11,683 nt of DNA from Thermoanaerobaculia bacterium (GCA_017883215.1 JADGOA010000079.1:1-11683), one strand, 5' to 3'. Counted from the first letter of the stretch, positions 1-7,531 are shown. Numbers and translations: made by a program. Notes: a model not told the origin generated them from the letters alone.

Positions 1-2
1 TC

Positions 3-791
3 GTCTGTTTCGATGCCTTCCATCACGCGCCGAATCCCGGCCAGGTGCTGCGGGAGCTCGCGCGCGTTCTGAAGCCCGGTGGGGTGGCTGCGTTCGCCGA
101 GCCCGGCCCCGATCACTCCAAGAGCGGCCAGTCGCAGTTCGAGATGCAGACCTATGGTGTGGTGGAGAATGACGTCGATATCGCCGCGATCTGGGCGGAG
201 GCACAACAGGCCGGCTTCGCACGCATCGAGCTCGCGGCGTTCAATGCCACGCCCTTCCGGCTGACCCTCGGCGAGTACGAGCAGCTCCTCGCCGGCGGCG
301 AAGCGTATGCGCGGTGGGCCGCCGCCACCCGGACGTTTCTTCGCGATGTCCGCGACTTCTTTCTCTACAAGGCGGGCCACGAGGCGATCGACAGCCGCAC
401 CGCGGATGCACTCGCGGCGGCCATCGACGTCGAGATCGCAACCGAGTTCCCGGCCGGCGAATCGCTGCCCGTCCGGGCCACCGTCACGAACCGCGGGCGC
501 GCCACCTGGCTGCCCTCAGGCAGGAGCAACGGCGCGGTGTGGCTCGGCTGTCATCTTTACGAGGCGAGCGGAGCTCTGCTCGATCTCGACTATCACCGTC
601 AGGCGCTGTCGACGCGACCCGTTGCGCCGGGCGAGAGCGTCACCGTCACCTTCGAGCTGCCGCCGCTCGCCGCCGGCGTCTACTTCGTCGAGCTCGACTG
701 CGTGGCCGAACACGTTGCCTGGTTCGCACGCGTCGGATCCGCGGCAGTGAGGATGCGCGTGCAGATCGCGCCAGAGAAGCCGCAGCGATAG
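3..791 (+). CDS. Class I SAM-dependent methyltransferase with C-terminal beta-sandwich-like domain, 5'-truncated by window edge
   Basis: The reading frame is open from base 3 and stops with TAG at 789-791, giving 262 visible residues. The GTG at 45 is internal, because the family signature DAFHHAPNPGQVLREL followed by RVLKPGG starts upstream of it. That signature is the late part of a type-11/class I methyltransferase Rossmann fold (the strand after motif II, then the 'VLKPGG' turn), so the SAM-binding N-terminus lies outside the window. Roughly the last 120 residues form a separate region rich in beta-strand pattern (VRATVTNRGRATW, then VAPGESVTVTFELPPLAAG and YFVELDCV). It resembles the Ig-like/Wzt-C-like domains appended to enzymes of surface-polysaccharide loci; this part is inference. 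The acceptor substrate cannot be told. No operon partner is visible downstream, since the next gene is convergent. Confidence 0.8.
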   Translation, partial: VCFDAFHHAPNPGQVLRELARVLKPGGVAAFAEPGPDHSKSGQSQFEMQTYGVVENDVDIAAIWAEAQQAGFARIELAAFNATPFRLTLGEYEQLLAGGEAYARWAAATRTFLRDVRDFFLYKAGHEAIDSRTADALAAAIDVEIATEFPAGESLPVRATVTNRGRATWLPSGRSNGAVWLGCHLYEASGALLDLDYHRQALSTRPVAPGESVTVTFELPPLAAGVYFVELDCVAEHVAWFARVGSAAVRMRVQIAPEKPQR

Positions 792-905
792 GAGTGCGGG
801 CGTCTCGCCCGCCGCGATCCGGCGTCCCGCGCCGGATCGCTTCTCTCATGACCAGAGTCGCCGGGCGCGGACGCCCGGCGACGGCGGGCGAGACGCCCGC
901 ACTCC
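791..905. repeat. Composite palindromic element A, copy 1
   Basis: A perfect 24-bp terminal inverted repeat (791-814 and 882-905) bounds the element. Each arm is itself a hairpin (GCGGGCG TCT CGCCCGC). Two further perfect 11-bp hairpins lie between the arms: 814-824 with 830-840, and 857-867 with 872-882. The same arms recur exactly at 9943-9966 and 10036-10059. The element fills the gap between two convergent genes and its first base is the last base of the upstream TAG stop. The hairpins could act as a bidirectional transcript end, but there is no T-tract. The architecture is like REPIN/MITE-type dispersed repeats, and no transposase is present. Confidence 0.9.
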
Positions 906-947
906 ATCGACCGCCGAAAGCCACGGGTTTCAACGCGGCGAGCCCTC

Positions 948-3900
948 TTACGACAGCAGCAGGTCCAGGTCTTCGCGCGTGAGTTGCCGCAGGACGCTGT
1001 TGTCCTCGGTCAGGATGGCGTCGGCGAGGGCGCGCTTCTCCTTCTGCAGGACGAGGATCTTCTCTTCGATCGTGTCGCGCGCGATCAGACGGTAGGCGAC
1101 CACCGTGCGGTCCTGTCCGATGCGATGGGCGCGATCGATCGCCTGCGCCTCTACCGCCGGGTTCCACCACGGATCGAGCAGGAACACGTACTCGGCCGCC
1201 GTGAGATTGAGCCCCAGCCCGCCGGCCTTGAGGCTGATCAGGAACAGCCCGACGGCCGGATCTTCCTGGAACCGCCGCACCCTTTCGCCGCGGTCGCGCG
1301 TCTTGCCGTCGAGATACTCGTAGACGATCCCCTGCTTGTCGAGCTCGGCGCGCACCAGCGCGAGGAAACTCGTGAACTGGGAGAAGACGAGCACCTTGTG
1401 CTGCTCCTCGAGCAGCACGCTGATCTCGGAGATCAGAGAGTCGAGTTTGGCGCTCCCGGCGTGGGCGTGTCGCGGCGAGACCAGCGCGGGGTGACACGCT
1501 GCCTGTCGCAGGCGGAGCAGCGCCTCCAGCACGTGAATCTTGGAGCGGCTCAACCCCGCGGACTCGACGCGCTCGAGGAGCGACTGCCGATACGACTGGC
1601 GCAGAGCTTCGTACACAGCACGCTGTTTCGGCTCGAGGTCGCAGACGATGGTCTGCTCCACTCGCTCGGGCAATTCCCGCGCGACCTCGCCTTTGGTGCG
1701 CCTGAGGATGAAAGGCCGCAGGACCCGGGCCACCACTGCGCGCGCATGTTCGGCCTCGTCGCCCTTTCCTCCGGCGAGCTTGAGCCATGACGGAATCCTC
1801 GAGCTGCTGCCACCGAGCATGCCTGGATCGAGAAACTCGAAAAGACTCCAGAGCTCTCCGATGTGGTTTTCGATGGGGGTGCCGGTCAGGGCCAGGCGGT
1901 GTCGCGCCCGAAGCAGCCGCGCCGCCTTGGCCGCCTGGCTGGACGAGTTCTTGATCGTCTGCGCCTCGTCGAGGATGACGTAGTCGAACTCGGCCGCCGC
2001 CAGCAAGGCGGCGTCGCGGCGAAGCGTCCCGTAAGTGGTGAGGACGAGATCGAAGCCGGAGAAGTCCTCGTGATTCCTGGAGCGCTCGGGGGAGGCATGT
2101 TCGACGACGCGCAGGGCGGGGGTGAATCGCTCAGCCTCGCTGCGCCAGTTGAAGATGAGCGTTCGCGGCGCCACCACCAGAGAAGGGCGGAACGGCTCCT
2201 CCCCCTTTTGCCGCCGCGCTTCCAGCATCGCCAGGACCTGCACGGTTTTGCCCAGGCCCATGTCGTCGGCGAGACAGCCGCCGAAGCCGAGCTCGCGCAG
2301 AAAGGTCATCCAGCCGAGCCCTTCCTTCTGATAAGGGCGGAGCGTGCCGCGAAAGCCCTCCGTCGGTTCCTCGGCGACAGGCTGCAGATCAGCGATTCGC
2401 TTGCGCGCGCGGACGAAGACGTCGTCGAACTCGACGTCGTCGCGCCCGGCCAGCAGCGTATCGATCAGCAGCATCTGGTTGCTGCGGAAGCGAAGGGCTC
2501 CTTTGTGCTGCTCGCTGACGGAGGCGGTGAACGGTTCCAGACGCTCGCGCCAGTCGTTGCTGATCAGTCCAAGACTTCCGTCGTCGAGCGGGACGAATGA
2601 TTCACCCTTGCGTACGGCGGTCAGGACGTCGGGCAGCGCTGCGGATGCGGAGCCGAAGCGCACGGTGGCTTCCAGGTCGAACCAGTCGATCCCGGATGAG
2701 ATCGAAAGAGACATCTCGCCGCCGCTGCGAAAGATGCCTTCGCTTCCCTCGATCCGCCAGCCGGCCGTGATCAGCGGCGGCAACGCGCTCCAGAGCTGTT
2801 TGGAGGCGATCGTCAGTTCGCCGCCGTAGCCGCGCCGGAAACCGGCGGCCAGAAGCGCGGCGAGCAAAGCACGCTCCTTCTCGAAGTTACGGAGAGTGGC
2901 TGCTCGGATGTCCCGATCGTACAGGGCATGGTCGGCCCAGGCGTCGACGGGAACGCCGTCGTAATCGAATGACACTGCGGCTGTGAACTCGGCGGCATAG
3001 GGGGATTTCGCGAGACGGAGCAGCGGGAGCGGTTCGGCGCGACGGATATCGACGGTCAGCTCCGGCGGCAGCTCGATCGGCGGCAGCGCCGCCGCGGTCA
3101 TCAGCACCTGGAGCAGGTCTTCGCCGTCCCTCTCCGGGACACGCACCATCCGCTGTCGCTGGAGCAGCTTGAGCATGCCGTCTGCGCCGCTGCTGTCCAG
3201 CGGCGCCACTTCCTTGTCGTGAAGCACGAGAGCCCCGCCTAACACATTCGTGGGTATGGGAAGCCTCTCGCTGCCGCGTCTGATGCTGCCGGTCAGCTCG
3301 TATTCGTTCTTGTTCCTGACGACCTCCAGCACGAGCTGCCAGGGCTGCTCGTTCCACTGCACGTCGTCGATCGTCGCACCGCCGAAACGCACGGAAAGAC
3401 GGCCGGTCGAAGCCAGGATGGGGAGGAGGTGCTGCAGCGCAGGGAGACGGAGGGGCCGATTCGCCGGAATGGTCTCTTCGTAATCCGAGATACCGCTGCT
3501 GAGGATCGCCAGAATCTGCCGGTCCAGCGGATCGGTGATCTTGTTGATGTCGGTGAGCGGGATGGCCATGGCCCGCGGCTTCGACAGATCGCCGTTCTTT
3601 TTCGGCGAGCGAAGACCGATCTCCAGCACCACGCTGCTCCCGTGGGGCTCGAGCGTGTAATGCAGCTGGAAATATGCGGGGAGAGTCCGCTCGTACGAGG
3701 CGTACCGCAATGAGCGGCCGGCGGCCTGGAGGGACTGCTTCCAGGCCGGCACGAGGGGGACCACGCGTGACCCGTAGCGTCCGCTCGTTCCCGGGTACGA
3801 GAGTTGGTTCCGCAGATTTTCAAGACCTTCTTTTCCGGCATCGACGAATTCGTCGCCGATCTCGATCTGGCGGAACACGCGATCGCCGAACGCGTGGATG

Positions 3901-4193
3901 CGCGCGGCCTCGAGCAGCGTTGCCCAGATGTGCTTGCACAGCTCTTCCTCCCGTTCGAAGTAAGGGCAGTCGCAGGCGACGTCGACGGCAGTGCCGTCCT
4001 CCTGCAGCGTGACGCGATAGAGGTCTGATCCCTGCACCTCGGCTCTCAGCATGCCATCGCCGTCATGCGGCGCCCGCGCGATGCGCACCCGCCCACCCGA
4101 TGCATACGCGTCGCCGCGGACGCACGAATTCTGCGAAAAGTACTGCCGGAGGTGTTGGAGAGAGTCTGGAGACATCGGCGGGTCTGTGCGCAT
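948..4193 (-). CDS. SWIM zinc finger SNF2-family DEAD/H-box ATPase (helicase-like)
   Basis: An ATP-driven duplex-DNA translocase of the bacterial SNF2/RapA-like group, 1081 aa from ATG 4193. Near the N-terminus (residues ~74-88) is a SWIM zinc finger, C-x-C-x9-C-x-H (CDCPYFEREEELCKH). Residues ~90-610 are a poorly conserved middle region. The SNF2 ATPase follows: Walker A DDMGLGKT (~643-650), motif II DEAQ (~742-745), motif III LTGTPIENH (~769). The helicase C lobe has SLKAGGLGLNLT, DPWWNP and RAHRIGQ (~988-1027). All helicase motifs look intact. Start choice: the frame extends to a GTG at 4229, but ATG 4193 or ATG 4175 (MSPDSLQHL) is more natural; none has a clear Shine-Dalgarno. It is convergent with the methyltransferase gene and appears monocistronic. 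Family assignment is firm; the cellular role (transcription recycling, repair or chromosome remodelling) cannot be read from sequence. Confidence 0.93.
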   Translation of the reverse strand: MRTDPPMSPDSLQHLRQYFSQNSCVRGDAYASGGRVRIARAPHDGDGMLRAEVQGSDLYRVTLQEDGTAVDVACDCPYFEREEELCKHIWATLLEAARIHAFGDRVFRQIEIGDEFVDAGKEGLENLRNQLSYPGTSGRYGSRVVPLVPAWKQSLQAAGRSLRYASYERTLPAYFQLHYTLEPHGSSVVLEIGLRSPKKNGDLSKPRAMAIPLTDINKITDPLDRQILAILSSGISDYEETIPANRPLRLPALQHLLPILASTGRLSVRFGGATIDDVQWNEQPWQLVLEVVRNKNEYELTGSIRRGSERLPIPTNVLGGALVLHDKEVAPLDSSGADGMLKLLQRQRMVRVPERDGEDLLQVLMTAAALPPIELPPELTVDIRRAEPLPLLRLAKSPYAAEFTAAVSFDYDGVPVDAWADHALYDRDIRAATLRNFEKERALLAALLAAGFRRGYGGELTIASKQLWSALPPLITAGWRIEGSEGIFRSGGEMSLSISSGIDWFDLEATVRFGSASAALPDVLTAVRKGESFVPLDDGSLGLISNDWRERLEPFTASVSEQHKGALRFRSNQMLLIDTLLAGRDDVEFDDVFVRARKRIADLQPVAEEPTEGFRGTLRPYQKEGLGWMTFLRELGFGGCLADDMGLGKTVQVLAMLEARRQKGEEPFRPSLVVAPRTLIFNWRSEAERFTPALRVVEHASPERSRNHEDFSGFDLVLTTYGTLRRDAALLAAAEFDYVILDEAQTIKNSSSQAAKAARLLRARHRLALTGTPIENHIGELWSLFEFLDPGMLGGSSSRIPSWLKLAGGKGDEAEHARAVVARVLRPFILRRTKGEVARELPERVEQTIVCDLEPKQRAVYEALRQSYRQSLLERVESAGLSRSKIHVLEALLRLRQAACHPALVSPRHAHAGSAKLDSLISEISVLLEEQHKVLVFSQFTSFLALVRAELDKQGIVYEYLDGKTRDRGERVRRFQEDPAVGLFLISLKAGGLGLNLTAAEYVFLLDPWWNPAVEAQAIDRAHRIGQDRTVVAYRLIARDTIEEKILVLQKEKRALADAILTEDNSVLRQLTREDLDLLLS

Positions 4194-4310
4194 CTTAGAA
4201 CAGGGCCGCGGGGCCGTTGATTGCAGCACGCCGCACCGTGTAGGAGTGTGTCATCCCGAGCCGCGTCATCGCGCGCGCACGACACCTGAGACCAGAAACT
4301 CTCAATCGAG

Positions 4311-4438
4311 ACCCCTCTCCCCGCCGCAGCGGGGAGAGGGTCCGCGAAGCGGGGGTGAGGGGCCTCCTCGCACCAGCAGTGAGCCCCCTCATCCGCCTTC
4401 GGCACCTTCTCCCCCGCTGCCGCGGGGGAGAAGGTGCT
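4311..4438. repeat. Composite palindromic element B (CCCTCTCCCC family)
   Basis: The left arm has a perfect 12-bp hairpin (4313-4324 with 4329-4340, loop CGCA). The right arm has a perfect 15-bp hairpin (4403-4417 with 4422-4436, loop TGCC). Outside these hairpins the arms are also inverted copies of each other: GGGGGTGAGGGGCC at ~4351-4364 against GCCCCCTCATCCGCC at ~4383-4397. The whole is thus two hairpin-forming units facing each other. Such C-rich 'CCCTCTCCCC...GGTGAGGGG' repeats are familiar as dispersed intergenic elements in several high-GC phyla. No T-tract follows, so an intrinsic terminator is not the main reading. Confidence 0.85.
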
Positions 4439-4526
4439 CGCCGGGAAAGCCGCATGAACGCTGGGAGTTTCTTAGCAGCCGGTTAACGGCGCGTGCGGCG
4501 GTGGAGCGGAAATGACCCGTTATGCT

Positions 4527-4594
4527 TAGGGGGCGCACAGCAGTGCGCCCCGCTCTCCCGTCGAGAGCTGCGGGCGCGCTGCTGCGCGCCCCTA
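4527..4594. repeat. Composite palindromic element C (GGGGCGCAC family)
   Basis: Two hairpins flank a small central one. The left is 9 bp (4530-4538 with 4543-4551, loop AGCA). The centre is 6 bp (4552-4557 with 4563-4568). The right is 8 bp (4572-4579 with 4584-4591, loop TGCT). The left and right units are imperfect inverted copies of each other, with TAGGGG at the outer left edge and CCCCTA at the outer right. It lies just past the stop of the DUF5916 gene, so it may also shape the 3' end of that transcript. Confidence 0.8.
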
Positions 4595-4631
4595 CCGATC
4601 CCTCTCAACTGAGCAGCTCGGTCGCGCGACG

Positions 4632-7175
4632 CTACATCGGCAGCCAGTACGACACTTTCACGAGGAATACGTCGTGGGAAGGGGCGTTCGGGATTGCGCG
4701 CAGATCGCGGGGGATGTGAAGGTCGCCGATTCCGGCGACGCCGGCGCGGTTCTCGTTCCAGGCGACGAAGAGCGCGGAGCCGGGACGGAACTCCCAGCGC
4801 GCGACCGCGCTGCCACGGATGCTTCGGAAGTTGAAGTCGGGATTGCCGCCGTACGCGTACGGTATGTAGTCGCGCGTCCGCGCCGCGGCGAGCGCGTGGT
4901 AGTCGTGGTAATGCCCGGCAGCGACGAACGGCTGCAGGTACACCTGAAACGAGAGCCGGGCATTGACCGTCCAGTCGGCGCGGGTGCCGATCTCGAACGA
5001 CCGCTGCTCGAGGTCGGCGAACACATAGCGCTTTCCGTACGTCTGCGCGGCAGCGGCATCGCCGAAGGCAGTCACGTACTGCGTGTGATCGTGCGAGACC
5101 GTGATCTGCGGCGCGACGGAGAGCTGCAGATTCGAGCGCGGACGCGCGTTCAGCGCGATCCCGCCGGTGCGCGAGTACGAGCCGTCGTCGCTCCGCTCCA
5201 GATGTCCGGTGACGCTGAAGTTCACCGGCTTGCGGTCGTCGCTGTCGAGCTCCAGATCAGAGATCCATGCGCGCGACGTGCGCACGAGCGGTCCGCCACG
5301 CGTCAGACGATCGGAGAGCGCGCCGCCTACGCCCAGCAGTTCAACCGTGTACTTCCAGTAGTTGGCGAGAGTGGCGAAATGTTCGAGGATGACCCCGCGC
5401 TCGAGCGTGTCCCCGTCGAAATTGCGGTTCTGCCAGACACCGAGCCAGGCGTTTCGTTCGCGGAAACGCGCTGTCGGGTTCTGGTCGACGTACTGCATGA
5501 GGGCGTGGCTGGAGATGATGTCGGTGCGCTGCATGAACCCGACGTCGTTCGTCTCGAAACCGGGAGAATAGGCCTGCACCTGAACGTTAGGCCGCCAGAT
5601 GCCGGTGGCTTTCGACAACATGACCCGGCCGGCCCAGCCGTCGAGTGAGGTTCGCGTCGGGTCGAGCGCGATGCGCTTCGCGTCGGGTCGCTGGTAGTAG
5701 CGCGACGGCTCCTGCTGCGTGAGAGCGATGGCCTCGCTGCTGCCGGTGACGTGTGAGGCCACGCCGAAGCCTTCCAGGATCCAGCTCTTGCTGGCAAAGC
5801 TGGCGAAGCCGTCCACGCCCGCGGTCGTCGCGGACTTGCGCAGCGAGGAAAGATCGTCCGTCAGCCTTCGATCGACGGAAGTGAGCAGGAACCCCACGCG
5901 CGAGCCGTCGCCGGTGTTCTTCGTAGCGCGCGACACGAAGTAGTTCGTCATCGGCTCGACCTGCTGGCGTTGCAGCAGTCCGCCGGAGATCAGGCGCGCA
6001 TGCTCGGTGTTGGTCAGCGCATCGAGGAGGCCCAGGGACCAGCCGCCGGCAAGCTTGCCGCTGAGTTTGGCGGCGCCGAGGATGCGGGTTTGCGCGGGCT
6101 CTGCGATGAAGTCCGCGTTGGGCATGACCTGCGGCGCACGGCCGATGCGCCGCGAGTAGAACGGCTGCGGCGCGAAGAAGAAGTTGAAATGCGACGGCGC
6201 CGGCGTGTCGGAGAACTGGAAGATGTCCACCCCTTCCGTGAAGAACGGGCGCTTCTCCGGATAGAACGTCTCGAACTGCGTGAGGTTGATCACAGCCGGA
6301 TCCACCTCCACCTGCCCGAAGTCGGGGTTGATCGTACCGGTCAATGTCAGACGCGGTGTGAGCGCGTACTTCAGATCCAGCCCGCCATCCTCGCGGTGGT
6401 CAGTCCGCTGGGAGATCGGATCGTTGCGGTCGAGCCGCGTGCGGATGTCGGAGCGCGCCACTGCGTACGGCACCAGCTCCAGCGAACGACCGCGATGGAT
6501 CCCCTCGAGCCCGACGATGTCGGCGAAGTGCGAGACGAAGCCGGTCTCGCCTTTCCGCGTGTTGACGATGCGCACGGTCTCGTTGTTGCGCATGGTTCGC
6601 CGGGTGATGTTGAGGCCCCACACCTGTACCGGCTTGTCCGGAAACCGGAGCTGCGAGAACGGAATCCGCACCTCGGCGATCCAGCCGTCGGGGACGATCT
6701 TCGTAGCCGACTCCCACACGCCGTCCCAGCTGGGGTCCTCGCCGATGTCGTTGTAGAGGACCGTGTCGACCTGGACGTTGGACGGATTGATGGTGAAGGC
6801 GTTGCCGGAGAGCCGGTCGAGCTGGGGGTCGATGTTGATCGAGAGGAAGTCGCTCTCCGTGAAGCTGTCGCGGCGCGCCAGGCGCTCGTTCGGCCGCTGC
6901 GGATCGCTCATCTTCGCCCCGAAGTAGATGGCCTTGTCGTCATAGACGATGCGGATGCTGGTGCGCATCGTCGAAGGTTTTCCATCGTCGGGGTCGTGCT
7001 GCGTGAAATCGGTGAATTCCGGGGCGCTTTGCCAGGCCGCGTCCGACAGGTCGCCGTCGATGGCTGGCGGCGTGCTCACTCGGACAGCGTGCAGGATGGG
7101 ATGCTCGGGCCAGTTGGCGCCATACAGCGAGGTGGCCACGGCGGCTGCCAGGACGAAGGTGGCTCGTCTGATCAT
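4632..7175 (-). CDS. Secreted CBM9-like / DUF5916 protein, predicted outer-membrane beta-barrel
   Basis: A full-length 847-aa protein starting at ATG 7175, with a signal peptide (MIRRATFVLAAAVATSLYGA, cleavage near residue 20). Residues ~28-215 form a CBM9-like sandwich (PAIDGDLSDAAWQSA, FTQHDPDDGKP, YFGAKMSDP, WIAEVRIPFSQLRF). This is the N-terminal half that regularly precedes DUF5916. Residues ~240-847 show the DUF5916 hallmarks TLTGTINPDFGQVEVDPAV, FYPEKRPFFTEG and FYSRRIGR, then many alternating strands typical of an outer-membrane barrel. The chain ends VKVSYWLPM, an aromatic-rich C-terminal strand. The family is abundant in Acidobacteriota, Bacteroidota and Gemmatimonadota. Its function is unproven; glycan or peptide binding and transport at the cell surface is inferred from the CBM9-like domain and the barrel. 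No strong Shine-Dalgarno precedes the ATG. It is divergent from the metH-like operon. Confidence 0.9.
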   Translation of the reverse strand: MIRRATFVLAAAVATSLYGANWPEHPILHAVRVSTPPAIDGDLSDAAWQSAPEFTDFTQHDPDDGKPSTMRTSIRIVYDDKAIYFGAKMSDPQRPNERLARRDSFTESDFLSINIDPQLDRLSGNAFTINPSNVQVDTVLYNDIGEDPSWDGVWESATKIVPDGWIAEVRIPFSQLRFPDKPVQVWGLNITRRTMRNNETVRIVNTRKGETGFVSHFADIVGLEGIHRGRSLELVPYAVARSDIRTRLDRNDPISQRTDHREDGGLDLKYALTPRLTLTGTINPDFGQVEVDPAVINLTQFETFYPEKRPFFTEGVDIFQFSDTPAPSHFNFFFAPQPFYSRRIGRAPQVMPNADFIAEPAQTRILGAAKLSGKLAGGWSLGLLDALTNTEHARLISGGLLQRQQVEPMTNYFVSRATKNTGDGSRVGFLLTSVDRRLTDDLSSLRKSATTAGVDGFASFASKSWILEGFGVASHVTGSSEAIALTQQEPSRYYQRPDAKRIALDPTRTSLDGWAGRVMLSKATGIWRPNVQVQAYSPGFETNDVGFMQRTDIISSHALMQYVDQNPTARFRERNAWLGVWQNRNFDGDTLERGVILEHFATLANYWKYTVELLGVGGALSDRLTRGGPLVRTSRAWISDLELDSDDRKPVNFSVTGHLERSDDGSYSRTGGIALNARPRSNLQLSVAPQITVSHDHTQYVTAFGDAAAAQTYGKRYVFADLEQRSFEIGTRADWTVNARLSFQVYLQPFVAAGHYHDYHALAAARTRDYIPYAYGGNPDFNFRSIRGSAVARWEFRPGSALFVAWNENRAGVAGIGDLHIPRDLRAIPNAPSHDVFLVKVSYWLPM

Positions 7176-7303
7176 ATGGTCGCGACAGACTTACTCATGC
7201 GCGCTGAGAGCGCAAGCCACGGAATCGTGAACGGAAAATGTAACCGCGAAACCCATTGCGCAAACGCGTTTTCGAACCGATGTTGACGTTTGCCTTCAGC
7301 AGG

Positions 7304-7383
7304 GATGCTTCATCGCAGCTGTCAACGTGCTGAAGACGCCACAGTGTGAGGCGATGAACCGCTGAGGCGAAGGTTCCGGCACG
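7304..7383 (+). repeat. Leader module copy 1
   Basis: A full-length module. The closing stem is TTCATCGC with GCGATGAA (7309-7316/7351-7358). Inside it a hairpin CGCC/GGCG can present CAGTG in its loop, competing with part of the closing stem. The GCTGA-loop hairpin is at 7359-7367. AACC (7357-7360) can alternatively pair with GGTT (7372-7375). Confidence 0.65.
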
Positions 7384-7459
7384 GAAGCTCTATCGCAGAT
7401 GTAAACGTGCGGGAGCCCGTCCCAGTGACGCGATGGGTCGCTGAGACAACATTGGCGCG
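7384..7459 (+). repeat. Leader module copy 2
   Basis: The second full-length module aligns with the first through ATCGCAG-TGT-AACGTG, CAGTG, GCGATG and CGCTGAG. Its closing stem is 7390-7396 with 7430-7436. Its inner hairpin is CGTC/GACG (7418-7421/7426-7429) where the first copy has CGCC/GGCG, a paired change that supports RNA structure over simple DNA duplication. The GCTGA-loop stem is GTC/GAC (7437-7439/7445-7447). Confidence 0.65.
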
Positions 7460-7494
7460 GATGCCCCTTAGCGGCTGTCAACGCGTCGAGACCG
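7460..7494 (+). repeat. Leader module copy 3, 5' half only
   Basis: GATGCCCCTTAGCGGCTGTC and the following AACG match the 5' half of copies 1 and 2 (GATGC, then the GCTGTCAACG core). The 3' half (CAGTG, GCGATG, CGCTGAG) is absent and the terminator hairpin stands in its place. TAGCGG (7469-7474) is complementary to CCGCTA (7538-7543) on the far side of the terminator, a 6-bp match that could be chance. Confidence 0.5.
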
Positions 7495-7531
7495 GCCACG
7501 GGAGGCAAGGATCCCGTGGCTTTTTCTTTTT
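7495..7531 (+). terminator. Rho-independent terminator upstream of the operon (likely regulated)
   Basis: A perfect 9-bp stem GCCACGGGA (7495-7503) with TCCCGTGGC (7512-7520) and an 8-nt loop, followed by TTTTTCTTTTT (7521-7531). The T-tract is only on the plus strand, so it acts on transcripts entering the operon. It lies 22 nt before the first start codon, where a terminator makes sense only as an attenuator or as the end of a short independent RNA. CCCGT in leader copy 2 (7416-7420) can pair with ACGGG in the 5' arm (7498-7502), a possible but short antiterminator. Confidence 0.88.

Larger units (their letters stand above)
4194..4631. other. Gene-free gap between two minus-strand genes, occupied by two palindromic elements
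   Basis: No credible coding sequence is seen; short ORFs here are translations of the repeats. The gap holds composite palindromes B (4311-4438) and C (4527-4594). The rest (4194-4310, 4439-4526, 4595-4631) shows nothing recognisable. The promoter of the SNF2 gene should lie near 4194-4310 on the minus strand, but no convincing -35/-10 pair is visible. Confidence 0.7.
7282..7531 (+). promoter_or_regulatory. Candidate cis-regulatory RNA leader (tandem module plus terminator) of the split methionine synthase operon
   Basis: Three related modules begin at 7304, 7384 and 7460 (spacing 80 and 76 nt). The first two are full length and the third is half length, running into an intrinsic terminator. 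Conserved blocks are ATCGCAGnTGTnAACGTG, CAGTG, GCGATG and CGCTGAGnC. Within each full module ATCGC pairs with GCGAT: 7309-7316 with 7351-7358 (8 bp), and 7390-7396 with 7430-7436 (7 bp, one wobble). The stem ends change together (U-A in the first, C-G in the second). A small hairpin with a conserved GCTGA loop follows (stem CC/GG versus GTC/GAC). Location before a methionine/corrinoid operon, with terminator then ORF, is typical riboswitch or attenuator layout. I do not see the consensus of cobalamin, SAM-I/IV, SAM-II, SAH, glycine or THF riboswitches. The ligand is unknown. Confidence 0.6.

Noticed and set aside
680..907. Apparent small protein reading MECGRLARRRR on the minus strand, with a similar one at 9938-10141 on the plus strand
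   Set aside because: These are translations of repeat element A; the similarity between them reflects the repeat, not a protein family.
646..1788. 380-codon minus-strand frame overlapping the 3' end of the SNF2 gene
   Set aside because: Very Arg-rich, out of frame with the intact helicase C lobe, and running through repeat element A1.
984..2600. Long plus-strand frames opposite the SNF2 gene
   Set aside because: Shadow frames of the helicase coding strand, with no recognisable motif and no start context.
5970..7286. 438-codon open frame on the plus strand opposite the DUF5916 gene
   Set aside because: It is antisense to a gene with clear family motifs, is rich in Arg, Val, Glu and Asp as expected of a GC-rich shadow frame, and shows no domain or signal.
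7304..7495. CRISPR array from the regular ~78-nt spacing
   Set aside because: There are only two and a half units, conservation is spread over each unit with paired changes, and there is no short identical repeat with unique spacers and no cas gene.
7282..7531. Cobalamin riboswitch upstream of the B12-dependent operon
   Set aside because: GCCACAGTG at 7338-7346 recalls the B12 box, but the rest of the box and the surrounding cobalamin aptamer core are absent, and the tandem layout does not fit.
7282..7531. SAM-I, SAM-II, SAH, glycine or THF riboswitch
   Set aside because: From memory, none of the strongly conserved core sequences of these classes is present. A covariance-model search would settle this.
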